From Gammaproteobacteria bacterium (GTDB taxonomy: Bacteria > Pseudomonadota > Gammaproteobacteria > Steroidobacterales > Steroidobacteraceae): a DNA stretch of 64,000 nt. Positions within the stretch are counted from its first letter, which is position 1; each line of letters opens with the position of its first letter. Below the pieces are notes generated by a model. It was not told the DNA's origin and ran no database searches. It saw only the letters and a program-made list of their open reading frames with translations. Made by a program: the position numbers and the translations under genes. Location: NCBI GenBank assembly GCA_027366635.1, contig DAHXNE010000017.1, positions 43,693 to 107,692 of the forward strand. The letters are read 5' to 3'. Below are positions 35,747 through 45,746 of the stretch, piece by piece.

Positions 35747-35917
35747 TCAGACGTTCCGCGGGTCAACAGCCAGGAGTGGTATCATGCGTCGCGCGACAAC
35801 GGTGTGCCGGTGGAGTTCTGCGCCTATCCGGCCGACACGCACTTCCCGCCCGACATCGTTCGCCAGACGGATGTGTTCCGGTGCTGGGCCGGTTGGATGA
35901 CGAAATACCTTCACTAG
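35747..35917 (+). pseudogene. C-terminal remnant of an S9 (prolyl oligopeptidase-type) peptidase
   Basis: The last 55 codons before the stop at 35917 read VNSQEWYHASRDNGVPVEF, then AYPADTHFPPDIVRQTDVF and WAGWMTKYLH. This matches the C-terminal end of S9 family peptidases, including the catalytic-histidine region (THFP). Upstream in the same frame the sequence becomes unrelated and overlaps the end of ygiQ, and no catalytic serine domain is present. I read it as the tail of a deleted gene. Confidence 0.65.
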
Positions 35918-35924
35918 AGTACGC

Positions 35925-36392
35925 ATGAACGACACGGCGTTGATATTGCGGGCGGCGCTCGGATCCGATGCGCCGACGCTCGCGCAGCTGGCTGCGCAGC
36001 TCGGTTACCAGGCCGATGCCGGGATTGTGCGCCAGCGTCTGGCGTTGCTCGCCGACCGGCCCGATCACGCCGTCTTCGTGGCCGAGCGCAGCGGCGCGTC
36101 GCCGGAGGGGGAAAGCGGGGTAACCGGTTGGATCCATGTCGGCCGGGTGGTTTCGCTCGAGGGCGGAGAGGCTGCCGAGATTTTGGGTCTGGTCGTCGGC
36201 GCGCGCGCTCGACGTGCCGGCGTGGGCCGCCAGCTGGTGCTGCATGCGGAGCAATGGGCCCGGGAACAAGGCCTGGTGCGGATTGTCGTGCGCTCGAACG
36301 CGTTGCGTACGGAGGCGCATTTCTTCTACCCCGTGCTCGACTACGTTCTCGCCAAGACGCAGCGGGTATACGTCAAGCCGCTGGAGCGGTAG
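35925..36392 (+). CDS. GNAT family N-acetyltransferase
   Basis: A 155-residue acetyl-CoA-dependent acetyltransferase. The acetyl-CoA loop is LGLVVGARARRAGVGRQLV (motif A, Q/R-x-x-G-x-G/A), followed by FFYPVLDYVLAKTQRVY typical of the C-terminal strand. The substrate is unknown. It starts 8 bases after the S9 remnant, which may once have been part of the same operon. Confidence 0.85.
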   Translation: MNDTALILRAALGSDAPTLAQLAAQLGYQADAGIVRQRLALLADRPDHAVFVAERSGASPEGESGVTGWIHVGRVVSLEGGEAAEILGLVVGARARRAGVGRQLVLHAEQWAREQGLVRIVVRSNALRTEAHFFYPVLDYVLAKTQRVYVKPLER

Positions 36393-36548
36393 ATCTTCAG
36401 AGCCAAGACTTTGGCCCTGCGTTGAGCTGGTCGTGACCGCACACGCAGGATCGTAGATCGTCTTCTGAGGTGCGTCCGGCGAGCGGCGCGGCGGCGCCGG
36501 CCGCATCGGTGGTGGACGCAAGTTGCCCGGCGGGGGCGCAAGAGGATA

Positions 36549-37907
36549 ATGATTCTCCGTATGAAAGCGCTGCTGCCCGCGCTGATGCTGTGGCTCGCCG
36601 CAGGACTCGCGCCGGCTCGAGCGGCCACGCCGGCCGTTCCTGCGGGGCGCGCGCGCGCGGCGATCGGGCTCGATTTGAGCGGAGCCATCGGGCCAGCGAG
36701 CGCGCGCTACGTCGTCCATGGCCTGCGCACGGCGGACCGGCGAGGCAGCCCGTTCGTCATTCTAGAGATCGACACGCCCGGAGGTCTCGAGACGTCCATG
36801 CGCGAGATCGTCAAGGCCATCCTCGCCTCGCCCGTGCCCGTGGTGGGCTACGTCGCTCCATCGGGGGCGCGCGCCGCGAGCGCCGGAACATACATTCTGT
36901 ATGCCTGTAACGTCGCGGCCATGGCCCCGGCCACGAATCTCGGCGCGGCCACGCCGGTGAGCCTCGGCGGCTCGACACCGGCGCCGCCGACGGCGAAGGG
37001 ACGGGCGGCCGGGCCGCCGATGAGCGCCGAGCAGCGCAAGATTCTCAACGACTCAGTGGCCTACATCCGCTCGCTCGCCGAGCTGCGGGGGCGCAACGTC
37101 CAGTGGGCCGAGCAAGCGGTACGGGGCGCGGCGAGCCTCCCGGACGAGGACGCGCTGCGCGCGCACGTCGTCAATCTGATCGCCCCCGATTTGCGGAGTT
37201 TGCTCTCGCAGTTGAACGGACGCCGAGTGACCGTGCGCGGGCATACCGAGACGCTCGACACCACGGGTGTGACCGTGGTGTGGCTGCGGCCGGGATGGGG
37301 GACGCGCCTACTTGCGGTCATCACCAATCCGATGATCGCCTATGGGCTGCTGCTGATCGGCATCTGGGGACTGATCTTCGAGGGCTTCAATCCCGGCGGG
37401 GTGTTGCCCGGGGTTGTCGGCGTGATTTCGCTGCTCGTGGCGTTGTTCGCCTTTCAGCTGCTGCCGACGGATTTCGCGGGGCTGGCCCTGATCGCGGTGG
37501 GCTCGGCGATGATGGCCGGGGAGTTCTTCTTTCCGACCTACGGCTCGCTCGGGCTGGGCGGCCTCATCGGGTTCATCGTCGGCTCGCTCATCCTGTTCGA
37601 CGCGGGGGTACCGGGTATGTCCATCAGCCGCGCCTTGATCGGCGCGATCGCAACCGTCGGGGGACTGGTCATCCTCGGCATCGTGTATCTTGGCGCGCGC
37701 GCCCTGCGCCGGCCGCCGACGATCGGCGCGCAGGCCATGGTCGGCGGCACGGTGGAGGCGGAGGAGGACATCGGCGGCGGCGGCCGGGGCCGGGTCCGCT
37801 ACGGCGGAGAGCTGTGGAATGCCGTCGCCGCCTCGTCCCTGCAGCGCGGCCAGCGCGCGCGTATCGTGAAAGTCGAGGGTCTGCAGTTGTGGGTCGAGCC
37901 GCTTTGA
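36549..37907 (+). CDS. NfeD-like membrane serine protease (ClpP class, long form)
   Basis: A 452-residue protein: signal segment (about 1-25), ClpP-class protease domain (about 35-220) with likely catalytic Ser111 in RAASAGTY and the LEIDTPGG motif, four to five membrane segments (about 235-400), and a C-terminal NfeD OB-fold (about 400-452). In archaeal homologues this protease cleaves the C-terminal region of the partner stomatin; the partner slipin gene follows here after 25 bases. The pair is thought to act in membrane quality control. Two in-frame ATGs (36549, 36561) could start it. Confidence 0.88.
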   Translation: MILRMKALLPALMLWLAAGLAPARAATPAVPAGRARAAIGLDLSGAIGPASARYVVHGLRTADRRGSPFVILEIDTPGGLETSMREIVKAILASPVPVVGYVAPSGARAASAGTYILYACNVAAMAPATNLGAATPVSLGGSTPAPPTAKGRAAGPPMSAEQRKILNDSVAYIRSLAELRGRNVQWAEQAVRGAASLPDEDALRAHVVNLIAPDLRSLLSQLNGRRVTVRGHTETLDTTGVTVVWLRPGWGTRLLAVITNPMIAYGLLLIGIWGLIFEGFNPGGVLPGVVGVISLLVALFAFQLLPTDFAGLALIAVGSAMMAGEFFFPTYGSLGLGGLIGFIVGSLILFDAGVPGMSISRALIGAIATVGGLVILGIVYLGARALRRPPTIGAQAMVGGTVEAEEDIGGGGRGRVRYGGELWNAVAASSLQRGQRARIVKVEGLQLWVEPL

Positions 37908-37932
37908 GTCGCGGCATTGCCGGGAGAGTCCC

Positions 37933-38694
37933 ATGCCAATCTTTCTGATCGTCGTCGTCGTACTGATCGCGCTGCTCGTGATCAGCTCGGTCCGGGTCCT
38001 GAACGAATACGAGCGGGCCGTCATGCTCACGCTCGGCCGGTTCACGGGCGTGCGCGGACCCGGCCTGATCATCTTGTGGCCCGTGATCCAGCGCATGCGC
38101 AAGGTCGACCTGAGGGTCATCGTGTTCAACGTTCCCAAGCAGGACGTCATCACTCGCGACAATGTGTCGGTGAAGGTGAACGCCGTGGTGTACTTCCGGA
38201 TCGTCGACCCCGCCAAGGCGATCATCCAGGTCGCCAACGCCTGGGACGCCACCAGCCAGGTCGCGCAGACCACGCTGCGCTCGGTGCTCGGCCAGCACGA
38301 GATGGACGAGTTGCTCTCGCAGCGCGACAAGATGAACGCCGACATCCAGCGCATCCTCGACGAGAACACCGAGGCCTGGGGCGTCAAGGTCACCAGCGTG
38401 GAGCTGAAGGACGTCGATCTCGACGACAACATGGTGCGCGCGATGGCGCGCCAGGCCGAGGCCGAGCGCAACCGGCGCGCCAAAGTCATCAATGCCTTGG
38501 GCGAGCAGCAGGCCGCGCAGAAACTGGTCGAGGCGGCCAATGCCCTGTCGCAAAACACAACCGCGATGCAGCTGCGCTTCCTGGAGACGCTCGCCGACAT
38601 CGCGCATGACAAGTCGCAGCTGATCATCTTCCCGCTACCGCTCGATCTGATCGCGCCGCTGCTGCGCCGCGGCGGTACGCCGAGCCAGGGCTGA
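37933..38694 (+). CDS. Slipin / stomatin-like SPFH protein
   Basis: A 253-residue protein with an N-terminal membrane anchor (about 1-20), an SPFH/band-7 domain (about 25-190; NEYERAVMLTLGRFTGVRGPG) and a coiled-coil C-terminus (about 170-225; ARQAEAERNRRAKVINALGE). Such proteins form membrane-bound oligomers. Its position directly after the NfeD-type protease is the conserved pairing. The DUF423 gene follows after 5 bases. Confidence 0.9.
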   Translation: MPIFLIVVVVLIALLVISSVRVLNEYERAVMLTLGRFTGVRGPGLIILWPVIQRMRKVDLRVIVFNVPKQDVITRDNVSVKVNAVVYFRIVDPAKAIIQVANAWDATSQVAQTTLRSVLGQHEMDELLSQRDKMNADIQRILDENTEAWGVKVTSVELKDVDLDDNMVRAMARQAEAERNRRAKVINALGEQQAAQKLVEAANALSQNTTAMQLRFLETLADIAHDKSQLIIFPLPLDLIAPLLRRGGTPSQG

Positions 38695-38699
38695 CCGGG

Positions 38700-39119
38700 A
38701 TGGCGGCGAGCGGATCGCCCGGGCGGGGGTCGCTTGCGCTGGCAGCGATGCTGTTGGCTCTGGCGACCATCGCCGGCGCGGTGGGCGCGCATGCGCTGCC
38801 GCATGACTGGCCGGCCCGGCGTGTGCATGTGTACAACGTTGCCGTGCGTTACCAGTTCTACCAGTCGCTGGGCCTGTTGGGGATGGGTCTGTGGCTGCAG
38901 AGCCGGACGCTGGACGGGCTGTCTGCGCCGCTGCGGGCGGCGTTGCACAAGTGCCGGACGGCGGCGAGAGTCCTGCTGGTCGCGATCGTGTTGTTTTCGG
39001 GAAGCCTGTACGCGCTGTGTCTGGGTGCGCCGCACTGGGTGGGCGTGCTGACGCCGCTGGGCGGCGTGCTGATGATCGCCGCCTGGGTGTGGTTCGCACT
39101 CGGCGTTTGGCGTAGCTGA
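38700..39119 (+). CDS. DUF423 membrane protein
   Basis: A 139-residue protein with four predicted membrane segments (about 10-28, 48-65, 85-105 and 110-130). The GAVGAHALP motif after the first segment and the YQFYQSLGLL segment are typical of the DUF423 (YgdD) family. Function unknown. It is 5 bases after the slipin gene and 6 bases before hrpB, so it sits in the same plus-strand transcript. Confidence 0.82.
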   Translation: MAASGSPGRGSLALAAMLLALATIAGAVGAHALPHDWPARRVHVYNVAVRYQFYQSLGLLGMGLWLQSRTLDGLSAPLRAALHKCRTAARVLLVAIVLFSGSLYALCLGAPHWVGVLTPLGGVLMIAAWVWFALGVWRS

Positions 39120-39125
39120 TCCGCA

Positions 39126-41657
39126 GTGGCCGTGGATCGCTCGGGCCTGCCCATCGACGCGGCGTTGCCGGCGCTGCGCGCGGCGCTGGCGGCACGTGAT
39201 TCCGCCGTCCTCACCGCTCCTCCCGGGGCGGGCAAGAGCACCGTGGTGCCCCTCGTTCTGCTGGAGGAGGCGTGGGCCCGGGGCAAGCGCATTCTCATGT
39301 TGGAGCCGCGGCGGCTGGCGGCGCGTGCGGTCGCGCAGCGCATGGCCCATACGCTGAATGAGCAGCTCGGCCGTACCGTCGGCTATCGCATGCGCCGCGA
39401 TACGCTCGTGTCCAAGGGCACGCGGATCGAGGTGGTCACGGAAGGTGTGCTAACGCGCATGCTGCAAAGCGATCCGGCGCTGGAGGGGGTTGCGGCGGTG
39501 ATCTTCGATGAGTTCCATGAGCGCAGCCTGCAGGCCGACCTGGGACTCGCGCTCGTGCTCGATGCCCGCGCGACGCTTGCTCCCGAGCTGAGGATTCTGG
39601 TGATGTCCGCCACGATCGCGGCCGAAGGTGTGGCAGCGCTGCTCGGTGCGGCGCCGGTCATTGGTGTGCACGGCCGGTCCTTTCCGGTCGAGACACGCTA
39701 TGTCGGCGAGGGCGCGCCGCCAGTGCCGCAACCGGCACGGCAGGCGGAGGGGGTCGAGCGCCCGCTGGTGCAGGTCATCCTGCGGGCGCTGGGCGAGGCG
39801 GACGGCGACGTCCTGGTGTTCCTGCCCGGCGCCCGGGAGATTCGCCGGGTGACCGCGATACTCGAGGGTGCCGGCCCCGCGGCCCGCATCTTGCCGCTCT
39901 ACGGCGATCTTTCCCCCGAAGCCCAGCACGCTGCGCTGACCCCGGTGGCGGGGATTCGGCGCATCGTGCTGGCCACCAACATCGCCGAGACCAGCCTGAC
40001 CCTCGAGGGTGTGCGCGTCGTGGTCGACTCGGGACTGGTCCGGCGTCTGCGCTTCGACCCGATCACCGGGATGAGCCGACTCGAGCTGGGCCGGATCTCA
40101 CGTGCCTCGGCCGATCAGCGTCAAGGCCGTGCCGCGCGGCTCGGACCGGGGGTGTGCTATCGGCTGTGGAGCGAGGCGGCGCACCGCTCGCTCGCCCCGT
40201 TCACCCCCCCGGAAATCGTCGAGGCGGATCTCGCGCCCCTGGCGCTCGAGCTCGCCGGCTGGGGCGTGCGCGACGCCGAGACGCTGAAGTGGCTCGACCC
40301 GCCGCCACCGGCCCTTCTCGCGAGCGCCCGCGATCTGCTCGGCCGACTGGGCGCGCTCGATGCTCACGGGCGTATCACGAGCCACGGGCGCGACATGGCG
40401 CGCCTGGGGGCGCATCCGCGCCTGGCGCATATGCTGCTGCGGGCACGCGAACTCGGTGCCCTTGCGCTCGGGGCCGAACTGGCCGCTGTGCTGTCCGAGC
40501 GCGATCTGTTGCGGGGTCTGCCCGGACGAGACGCCGATATCCGTACCCGCCTGGACGTGTTGCGCAGCACGGAAGGATCAGGCGCCACGGATCCGGCGTC
40601 GCGGCACGCTGTCCGAGCGACCGCGCGCGAGCTTGCTCGTCAAACGGAGCGAGTCGGGTCAGGTCACGCTGCGGCACCTGCGGAGATTTCGGCCGGCGCG
40701 TTGCTTGCGCTGGCCTATCCGGACCGGATCGGCTTGCGGCGCGCAGCGGCAGGCGGGCACTACACGCTGGCCAATGGCCGGGGGGCGCATTTCCCGGAGC
40801 CGCAATCCCTGGCCCGCCAGGATCTCATCGTCGCGGTGGATCTCGACGACCGCGAGCGGGACGCGCGCATCCTGCTTGCCGCGCCGCTCGAGCGCGTCAC
40901 GCTGGAAACACTGTTCGGCACTCATCTGGTTTGGCAGGACACCGTCGAATGGAGCCGTCTGGAGCAGGCGGTGCTCGCCCGCCGCGAGCTGCGCTACGGG
41001 CAGCTGTTGCTCGAGACCCGTCCTTTGCTCGAAGTGCGGGCCGACCGCGTGCGTGAGGCCTTACTCGCCGGCGTGCGTGAGCTGGGTCTCGGCATTCTGC
41101 CCTGGGAGCCGGAGAGCCGTGATCTACAGGCGCGCGTGGACTTCGTGCGGCGAGTGGGCGGCGGTGAGGACTGGCCCGACCTGTCCGACGAGGCGCTCAC
41201 GGCGGATCTGGACGGGTGGCTCGCACCCTGGCTCGAGGGGCTGACGCGCCGGGATCATCTGGCGCGCGTCCCGATCGCGGAGGCGCTGCGCGCACGTTTG
41301 GGTTGGGAGCGTGTGCGGGCGCTCGATTCGCTCGCGCCGACGCACCTGACGGTCCCGAGCGGCTCTCGCATTCGCATCGATTATCTCGATGAAAGCGCCC
41401 CGGCCGTTGCCGTGCGCCTTCAGGAGGTGTTCGGACTGGCGGCCACGCCTCGCCTGGCCAATGGGCGCATACCGATAACCTTCAAGCTGCTCTCGCCGGC
41501 GCATCGGCCCGTGCAGGTGACGCGCGACTTGGCGAGCTTCTGGGCGCGTGGCTACGCGGAGGTGCGCAAGGACTTGCGCGGCCGCTACCCGAAGCATCAT
41601 TGGCCGGACGATCCGCTGCATGCCGAGCCCGTGCGGGGCGTGCGGCGACGGCGCTGA
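39126..41657 (+). CDS. hrpB: ATP-dependent helicase HrpB
   Basis: An 843-residue DEAH-type RNA helicase. It shows Walker A GAGKST (about residue 36), the DEFH box (about 128), SATI (motif III), the C-terminal helicase motifs (NIAETSLTLEGV, DQRQGRAAR), a winged-helix/HA2 region, and the HrpB-specific C-terminal domain ending in RYPKHHWPDDPL. It acts on RNA; E. coli lacks a strong mutant phenotype. The GTG at 39126 is taken as the start; an in-frame GTG lies two codons on. Confidence 0.92.
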   Translation: MAVDRSGLPIDAALPALRAALAARDSAVLTAPPGAGKSTVVPLVLLEEAWARGKRILMLEPRRLAARAVAQRMAHTLNEQLGRTVGYRMRRDTLVSKGTRIEVVTEGVLTRMLQSDPALEGVAAVIFDEFHERSLQADLGLALVLDARATLAPELRILVMSATIAAEGVAALLGAAPVIGVHGRSFPVETRYVGEGAPPVPQPARQAEGVERPLVQVILRALGEADGDVLVFLPGAREIRRVTAILEGAGPAARILPLYGDLSPEAQHAALTPVAGIRRIVLATNIAETSLTLEGVRVVVDSGLVRRLRFDPITGMSRLELGRISRASADQRQGRAARLGPGVCYRLWSEAAHRSLAPFTPPEIVEADLAPLALELAGWGVRDAETLKWLDPPPPALLASARDLLGRLGALDAHGRITSHGRDMARLGAHPRLAHMLLRARELGALALGAELAAVLSERDLLRGLPGRDADIRTRLDVLRSTEGSGATDPASRHAVRATARELARQTERVGSGHAAAPAEISAGALLALAYPDRIGLRRAAAGGHYTLANGRGAHFPEPQSLARQDLIVAVDLDDRERDARILLAAPLERVTLETLFGTHLVWQDTVEWSRLEQAVLARRELRYGQLLLETRPLLEVRADRVREALLAGVRELGLGILPWEPESRDLQARVDFVRRVGGGEDWPDLSDEALTADLDGWLAPWLEGLTRRDHLARVPIAEALRARLGWERVRALDSLAPTHLTVPSGSRIRIDYLDESAPAVAVRLQEVFGLAATPRLANGRIPITFKLLSPAHRPVQVTRDLASFWARGYAEVRKDLRGRYPKHHWPDDPLHAEPVRGVRRRR

Positions 41658-41711
41658 GCCGGTACACTTCGCCTCTCATAAATTCTCATCCCACCGTCCA
41701 CCCAGGGATAC

Positions 41712-42458
41712 ATGACGACACAGAGAGCCGAGGCCGCATCCGGACCGGCCATCGACATTCGCTTCGGACAGGTGGGACTCATCCAGGTGCTCATCTGGAC
41801 GACCAATCCAGGCGCCATCCTCGATGAGTTGACCGGACGGGTCGCGACGGCGCCGAAGTTCTTTCAGCGCACGGCCGTGTCGATCGATCTCGGGCCACTT
41901 GGGCGCGAGCCCTCGGTGGAGGAGATGCAGGGTGTGCTCGATGCGGTGCGGCGCGCCGGCATGTGCCCCGTTGGCCTGGCCAGCGGCGCGGCCGTGGCGC
42001 CGGCGCTTTCGCGGCCGCTCGACCTGCCGCTGCTGCCGCCGTTCCGGGAGTTTCAACCGCCGGCCGAGGTGGGGGCGCGTACCCGCCGCGAGGAGCCGCG
42101 TCCGGAGCCGCAACCCGAGGCCGGTGTGCTCGCGCAACTACACCCGCAACCTGTGCGTTCTGGCCAGCGGGTCTACGCCCGTGGACGCGATCTGGTCGTT
42201 ACCGCGACGGTCGGCGCCGGCGCCGAGCTGATCGCCGACGGCTGCGTGCACGTGTACGGCGCGCTGCGCGGGCGCGCGGTGGCAGGTGCGCGTGGCGAGA
42301 CGGGCGCACGGGTATTCTGCCAGGACTTTCACGCCGAGCTGGTGTCGATCGCCGGCGTATTCCGTGTTTTTGAAACGCTGCCGCCGGATCTGGCGGGCAA
42401 GCCGGTGCAGGCGTGGCTGGATGGCGACGCCTTGCGTTTCGAGCGCTTAGGCGCTTGA
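41712..42458 (+). CDS. minC: Septum site-determining protein MinC
   Basis: FtsZ-assembly inhibitor that, with MinD, blocks division at the poles. The 248-residue protein has an N-terminal FtsZ-binding domain (about 12-110) and a C-terminal beta-helix MinD-binding domain (about 145-245; VRSGQRVYARGRDLVV, GCVHVYGALRGRAVAG) separated by a Pro/Arg-rich linker. It begins a minCDE operon and lies 54 bases after hrpB. Confidence 0.93.
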   Translation: MTTQRAEAASGPAIDIRFGQVGLIQVLIWTTNPGAILDELTGRVATAPKFFQRTAVSIDLGPLGREPSVEEMQGVLDAVRRAGMCPVGLASGAAVAPALSRPLDLPLLPPFREFQPPAEVGARTRREEPRPEPQPEAGVLAQLHPQPVRSGQRVYARGRDLVVTATVGAGAELIADGCVHVYGALRGRAVAGARGETGARVFCQDFHAELVSIAGVFRVFETLPPDLAGKPVQAWLDGDALRFERLGA

Positions 42459-42497
42459 GTACGCTGAACGCAGTGACCGCTATTCGAGGAGTGAACT

Positions 42498-43310
42498 TTG
42501 ACTGAAATCATCGTGGTGACCTCTGGCAAGGGTGGCGTCGGCAAGACTACTACCTCGGCCAGCATGGCCTGCGGACTGGCCCGCCGGGGCAAGCGCGTGG
42601 CGGTGATCGACTTCGACATCGGCCTGCGCAATCTCGATCTCATCATGGGCTGCGAGCGGCGTGTCGTTTATGACTTCGTCAACGTCATCAACGGCGACTG
42701 CGCGCTGAAGCAGGCGTTGATCAAGGACAAGCGTCTCGAGACCTTGCACGTGCTGGCGGCTTCGCAGACGCGAGACAAGGACGCGCTGACCGAGGACGGC
42801 GTTCGCCGCGTGCTCGATGGGCTGATTGCCGACGCGTTCGACTACATCATCTGCGACTCCCCGGCGGGCATCGAAAAGGGCGCTCATCTGGCGATGTATT
42901 TCGCTGACCGTGCCGTGGTGGTCGTCAATCCTGAGGTCTCCTCGGTACGCGATTCCGACCGGATTCTGGGGCTGCTCGCCAGCAAGACGCACCGCTCGGT
43001 GAACGGCAACGGTGGTGTCAAAGAGCATCTGCTGTTGACGCGCTACAATCCGCGCCGGGTCGCCAACGGCGAGATGATGAGCGTCGAGGACGTGAAGGAG
43101 ATCTTGGGGCTCGATGTCATCGGCGTCGTGCCCGAGTCTCCTGACGTGCTCTCCGCTTCCAATGCCGGTGTGCCGGTGATTCTCAGTGAAACGAGTGATG
43201 CCGCGGCCGCCTACGAGGACGCGGTGGCGCGCCTGCTCGGGGAGGAGCTGCCGTTGCGCTTCCTCGAGGAGCCGAAGCGCGGGTTCTTCGCCCGCATGTT
43301 TGGAGGCTGA
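42498..43310 (+). CDS. minD: Septum site-determining protein MinD
   Basis: Membrane-associated ATPase that recruits MinC and oscillates with MinE. The 270 residues include the deviant Walker A KGGVGKTT at residues 10-17, the DFDIGLRNLDL switch region and a C-terminal amphipathic membrane-targeting helix (FLEEPKRGFFARMFGG). The start codon is TTG at 42498, supported by GAGGAG at 42486-42491 and by alignment of LTEIIVVTSGKGG with the usual MinD N-terminus; no ATG or GTG is available. Confidence 0.95.
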   Translation: MTEIIVVTSGKGGVGKTTTSASMACGLARRGKRVAVIDFDIGLRNLDLIMGCERRVVYDFVNVINGDCALKQALIKDKRLETLHVLAASQTRDKDALTEDGVRRVLDGLIADAFDYIICDSPAGIEKGAHLAMYFADRAVVVVNPEVSSVRDSDRILGLLASKTHRSVNGNGGVKEHLLLTRYNPRRVANGEMMSVEDVKEILGLDVIGVVPESPDVLSASNAGVPVILSETSDAAAAYEDAVARLLGEELPLRFLEEPKRGFFARMFGG

Positions 43311-43311
43311 T

Positions 43312-43569
43312 ATGGGACTGCTGTCCCTGTTTCGCAGCAAGCCGAATTCCGCGAGCATTGCCAAGGAACGGCTGCGCATCATCGTGGCGCAGGAACGCGG
43401 TAGCCGCGGTGGTCCGGACTATCTGCCCCTGCTGCGGCGTGAGCTGCTGCAGGTGATCCACAAGTACGTCAACGTGGATCCGGAAGCGGTGCAGATCAAC
43501 CTCGAGCGCGAGGCTGGTAACGAGGTCCTCGAGCTAAGCGTGGCCTTGCCGCAGAAGCCGCCTGACTAG
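43312..43569 (+). CDS. minE: Cell division topological specificity factor MinE
   Basis: An 85-residue protein that stimulates MinD ATPase and confines MinC to the poles. The N-terminal membrane-targeting segment (MGLLSLFRSKPNSASIAKER), the anti-MinCD helix (RLRIIVAQER) and the C-terminal dimerisation domain (LPLLRRELLQVIHKYV) are all visible. It begins one base after the minD stop, inside the operon. It converges with edd. Confidence 0.95.
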   Translation: MGLLSLFRSKPNSASIAKERLRIIVAQERGSRGGPDYLPLLRRELLQVIHKYVNVDPEAVQINLEREAGNEVLELSVALPQKPPD

Positions 43570-43607
43570 CGCGCGGTTGCGCCGCACGCGGTGGAGACTG
43601 CCGTCTC

Positions 43608-45431
43608 TCAGCACACTCCGCCGCCATGCTCCGCCGGCGCGGCGTGCGCACGGAACAACGAGAAGAGCTCGCGGCCGAAGCCGTGGCCGTTCGCCGAAAG
43701 ATCGGCGGTAACACTCTCGCGCCGGCTCCATTCCGCCTCGCTCACCCGCGCCTCGAGCTCTCCGGTGTGGCTGTCCAGGCGAATCACGTCGCCGTCGCGC
43801 AGCTTGCCGATTGGACCGCCGCACACCGCCTCGGGTGTCAGGTGGATCGCCGCCGGCACGACGCCCGAAGCGCCCGACATGCGGCCGTCGGTCACCAGTC
43901 CCACGCGATGGCCCTTGTTCTGCAGCGAGGTGAGCGCGGGCGTGAGTCCATGAAGCTCCGGCATGCCGTTGGCGCGCGGGCCCTGAAAGCGCACCACGAC
44001 CACCACGTCGCGTGACAGCTCGCCCTGATTGAACGCGTGGATGACTTCGTCCTGACTGTGAAACACCCGGGCCGGCGCCTGCACCGCGCGATGTTCGGGC
44101 TTGACCGCGGACACCTTGATGATCGAGCGGCCGAGATTGCCGCGCAGCAGCTTCAGGCCGCCGTCGGCGCTGAACGGATCCGACGCCCGGCGCAGGACCT
44201 CGCGATCACCGCTGTTGGCGGGCGCGTCGCGCCAGGCCAGCCCCTCGCTCGAGAGCCACGGCTCCTGCGCATAATGGCCGAGGCCCGCGCCGGCGACGGT
44301 CTGCACGTCGCCGTGCATGAGCCCGGCCTGCAGCAGCTCGCGCACCAGGAAGCCCATGCCGCCGGCGGCATGGAAGTGGTTCACGTCGGCGCTGCCGTTG
44401 GGATAGATGCGCGCGAGCAGCGGCACCACCTCGGAGAGCGCGTTGAAGTCGTCCCAGTCGATGACGATGCCGGCAGCCTTGGCGATGGCCACAATGTGCA
44501 GCGTGTGGTTGGTCGAGCCACCGGTGGCGAGCAGGCCCACCACGGCGTTGACGATACTGCGCTCATCGAGCACGCGGGCGAGGGGTAGATACTCTTTGCC
44601 CAGGGCGGTGATCCGGGCTGCGCGGCGCACCGCCGCGGCCGTCAGCGCATCGCGCAACGGTGTGTTCGGCGGTACGAACGCGCTACCCGGCAGGTGCAGG
44701 CCCATCACTTCCATGAGCATCTGATTGCTGTTGGCGGTTCCGTAGAATGTGCAGGTCCCGGCCGAGTGATAACTGTCGGCCTCCGACTGCAGCAGCGCCT
44801 CGCGGCCCACCTTGCCCTCGGCGAACAGTTGACGGATGCGCGCCTTTTCCTTGTTGGGCAGACCCGAAGGCATGGGGCCCGCCGGCACGAATACCGCCGG
44901 CAGTTGCCCGAAGGCAAGTGCGCCGATCAGCAGGCCCGGCACGATCTTGTCGCACACCCCGAGGCACAGTGCGGCATCGAACATCCCATGCGACAGTGCG
45001 ACTCCGGTCGACATCGCGATCACCTCACGGCTGAACAGCGACAGCTCCATGCCCGGCTGGCTCTGTGTGATCCCGTCGCACATGGCGGGCACCCCCCCGG
45101 CAACCTGCGCCGTGGCGTGCGCGTCGCGCGCCGCATGGCGGATCAACCCGGGAAAGCGCTCGAACGGCTGATGCGCCGAGAGCATGTCGTTGTAAGAGGT
45201 GACGATGGCGAGGTTCGGTCCGCGCAGTGCCCTAAGCGCTTCCTTGTCGGACGCGTGGGACGCCGCAAAGCCATGGGCGAGATTCGTGCATGAGAGGCGC
45301 GAGCGGGCCGGGCCGCTCGACTGGGCGCGCATGCGCTCCAAATAGGCGCTGCGCGTGTCGCGGCTGCGTTCGCGGATGCGCTCGGTGACCTCCCGGATTT
45401 GAGGGTTCAGGGGTGTGGCTGTCTCGGTCAT
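43608..45431 (-). CDS. edd: Phosphogluconate dehydratase
   Basis: Dehydrates 6-phosphogluconate to 2-keto-3-deoxy-6-phosphogluconate in the Entner-Doudoroff pathway. The 607-residue IlvD/Edd family enzyme keeps the iron-sulfur cysteines ([23 protein letters not shown]) and the [17 protein letters not shown] segment. I chose the ATG at 45431 ([15 protein letters not shown]), 2 bases after the yggX stop; a much longer in-frame extension runs through yggX and is rejected. The aldolase gene eda is not adjacent. It is the last gene of the long heme-mutY-yggX run. Confidence 0.93.
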   Translation of the reverse strand: MTETATPLNPQIREVTERIRERSRDTRSAYLERMRAQSSGPARSRLSCTNLAHGFAASHASDKEALRALRGPNLAIVTSYNDMLSAHQPFERFPGLIRHAARDAHATAQVAGGVPAMCDGITQSQPGMELSLFSREVIAMSTGVALSHGMFDAALCLGVCDKIVPGLLIGALAFGQLPAVFVPAGPMPSGLPNKEKARIRQLFAEGKVGREALLQSEADSYHSAGTCTFYGTANSNQMLMEVMGLHLPGSAFVPPNTPLRDALTAAAVRRAARITALGKEYLPLARVLDERSIVNAVVGLLATGGSTNHTLHIVAIAKAAGIVIDWDDFNALSEVVPLLARIYPNGSADVNHFHAAGGMGFLVRELLQAGLMHGDVQTVAGAGLGHYAQEPWLSSEGLAWRDAPANSGDREVLRRASDPFSADGGLKLLRGNLGRSIIKVSAVKPEHRAVQAPARVFHSQDEVIHAFNQGELSRDVVVVVRFQGPRANGMPELHGLTPALTSLQNKGHRVGLVTDGRMSGASGVVPAAIHLTPEAVCGGPIGKLRDGDVIRLDSHTGELEARVSEAEWSRRESVTADLSANGHGFGRELFSLFRAHAAPAEHGGGVC

Positions 45432-45433
45432 CG

Positions 45434-45715
45434 TTAACTTAAGTCCTCCGGGCTGGGTTGATAGCCTTCCGGCCGGGTCGAGCCGGATCCGAAAAAGAAT
45501 TTTTCCATCTCTGCCTCGAGAAACTGGCGGGCCTTGGGCTCGATCGGGCTCAGGCGGTACTCGTTGATGAGCATGATCTGATGCTGTATCCAGCGTGCCC
45601 AGGCTTCGCGCGACACGTGCTCGAAAATCCGCTGGCCCAGAGGGCCGGGATATGGGGGGCGATCGAGGCCGGGCGCCTCGCGCTTGAGCATCACACACTG
45701 CACCGTTCGGGGCAT
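45434..45715 (-). CDS. yggX: Fe(2+)-trafficking protein YggX
   Basis: A 93-residue cytoplasmic protein that protects iron-sulfur enzymes from oxidative damage. [20 protein letters not shown], the [16 protein letters not shown] segment and [12 protein letters not shown] are canonical, with the single Cys7. It lies 31 bases downstream of mutY, the standard mutY-yggX order, and 2 bases before edd, itself an iron-sulfur dehydratase. Confidence 0.95.
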   Translation of the reverse strand: MPRTVQCVMLKREAPGLDRPPYPGPLGQRIFEHVSREAWARWIQHQIMLINEYRLSPIEPKARQFLEAEMEKFFFGSGSTRPEGYQPSPEDLS

Positions 45716-45746
45716 GATGTTCTCCGTCGAAGTCAGAGACCTAAAA

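Noticed and set aside
37308..39350. 680-codon minus-strand open frame under the NfeD/slipin/DUF423 genes
   Set aside because: It is antisense to three recognised genes and its Gln/Arg/His-rich translation looks like the shadow of GC-rich coding sequence.
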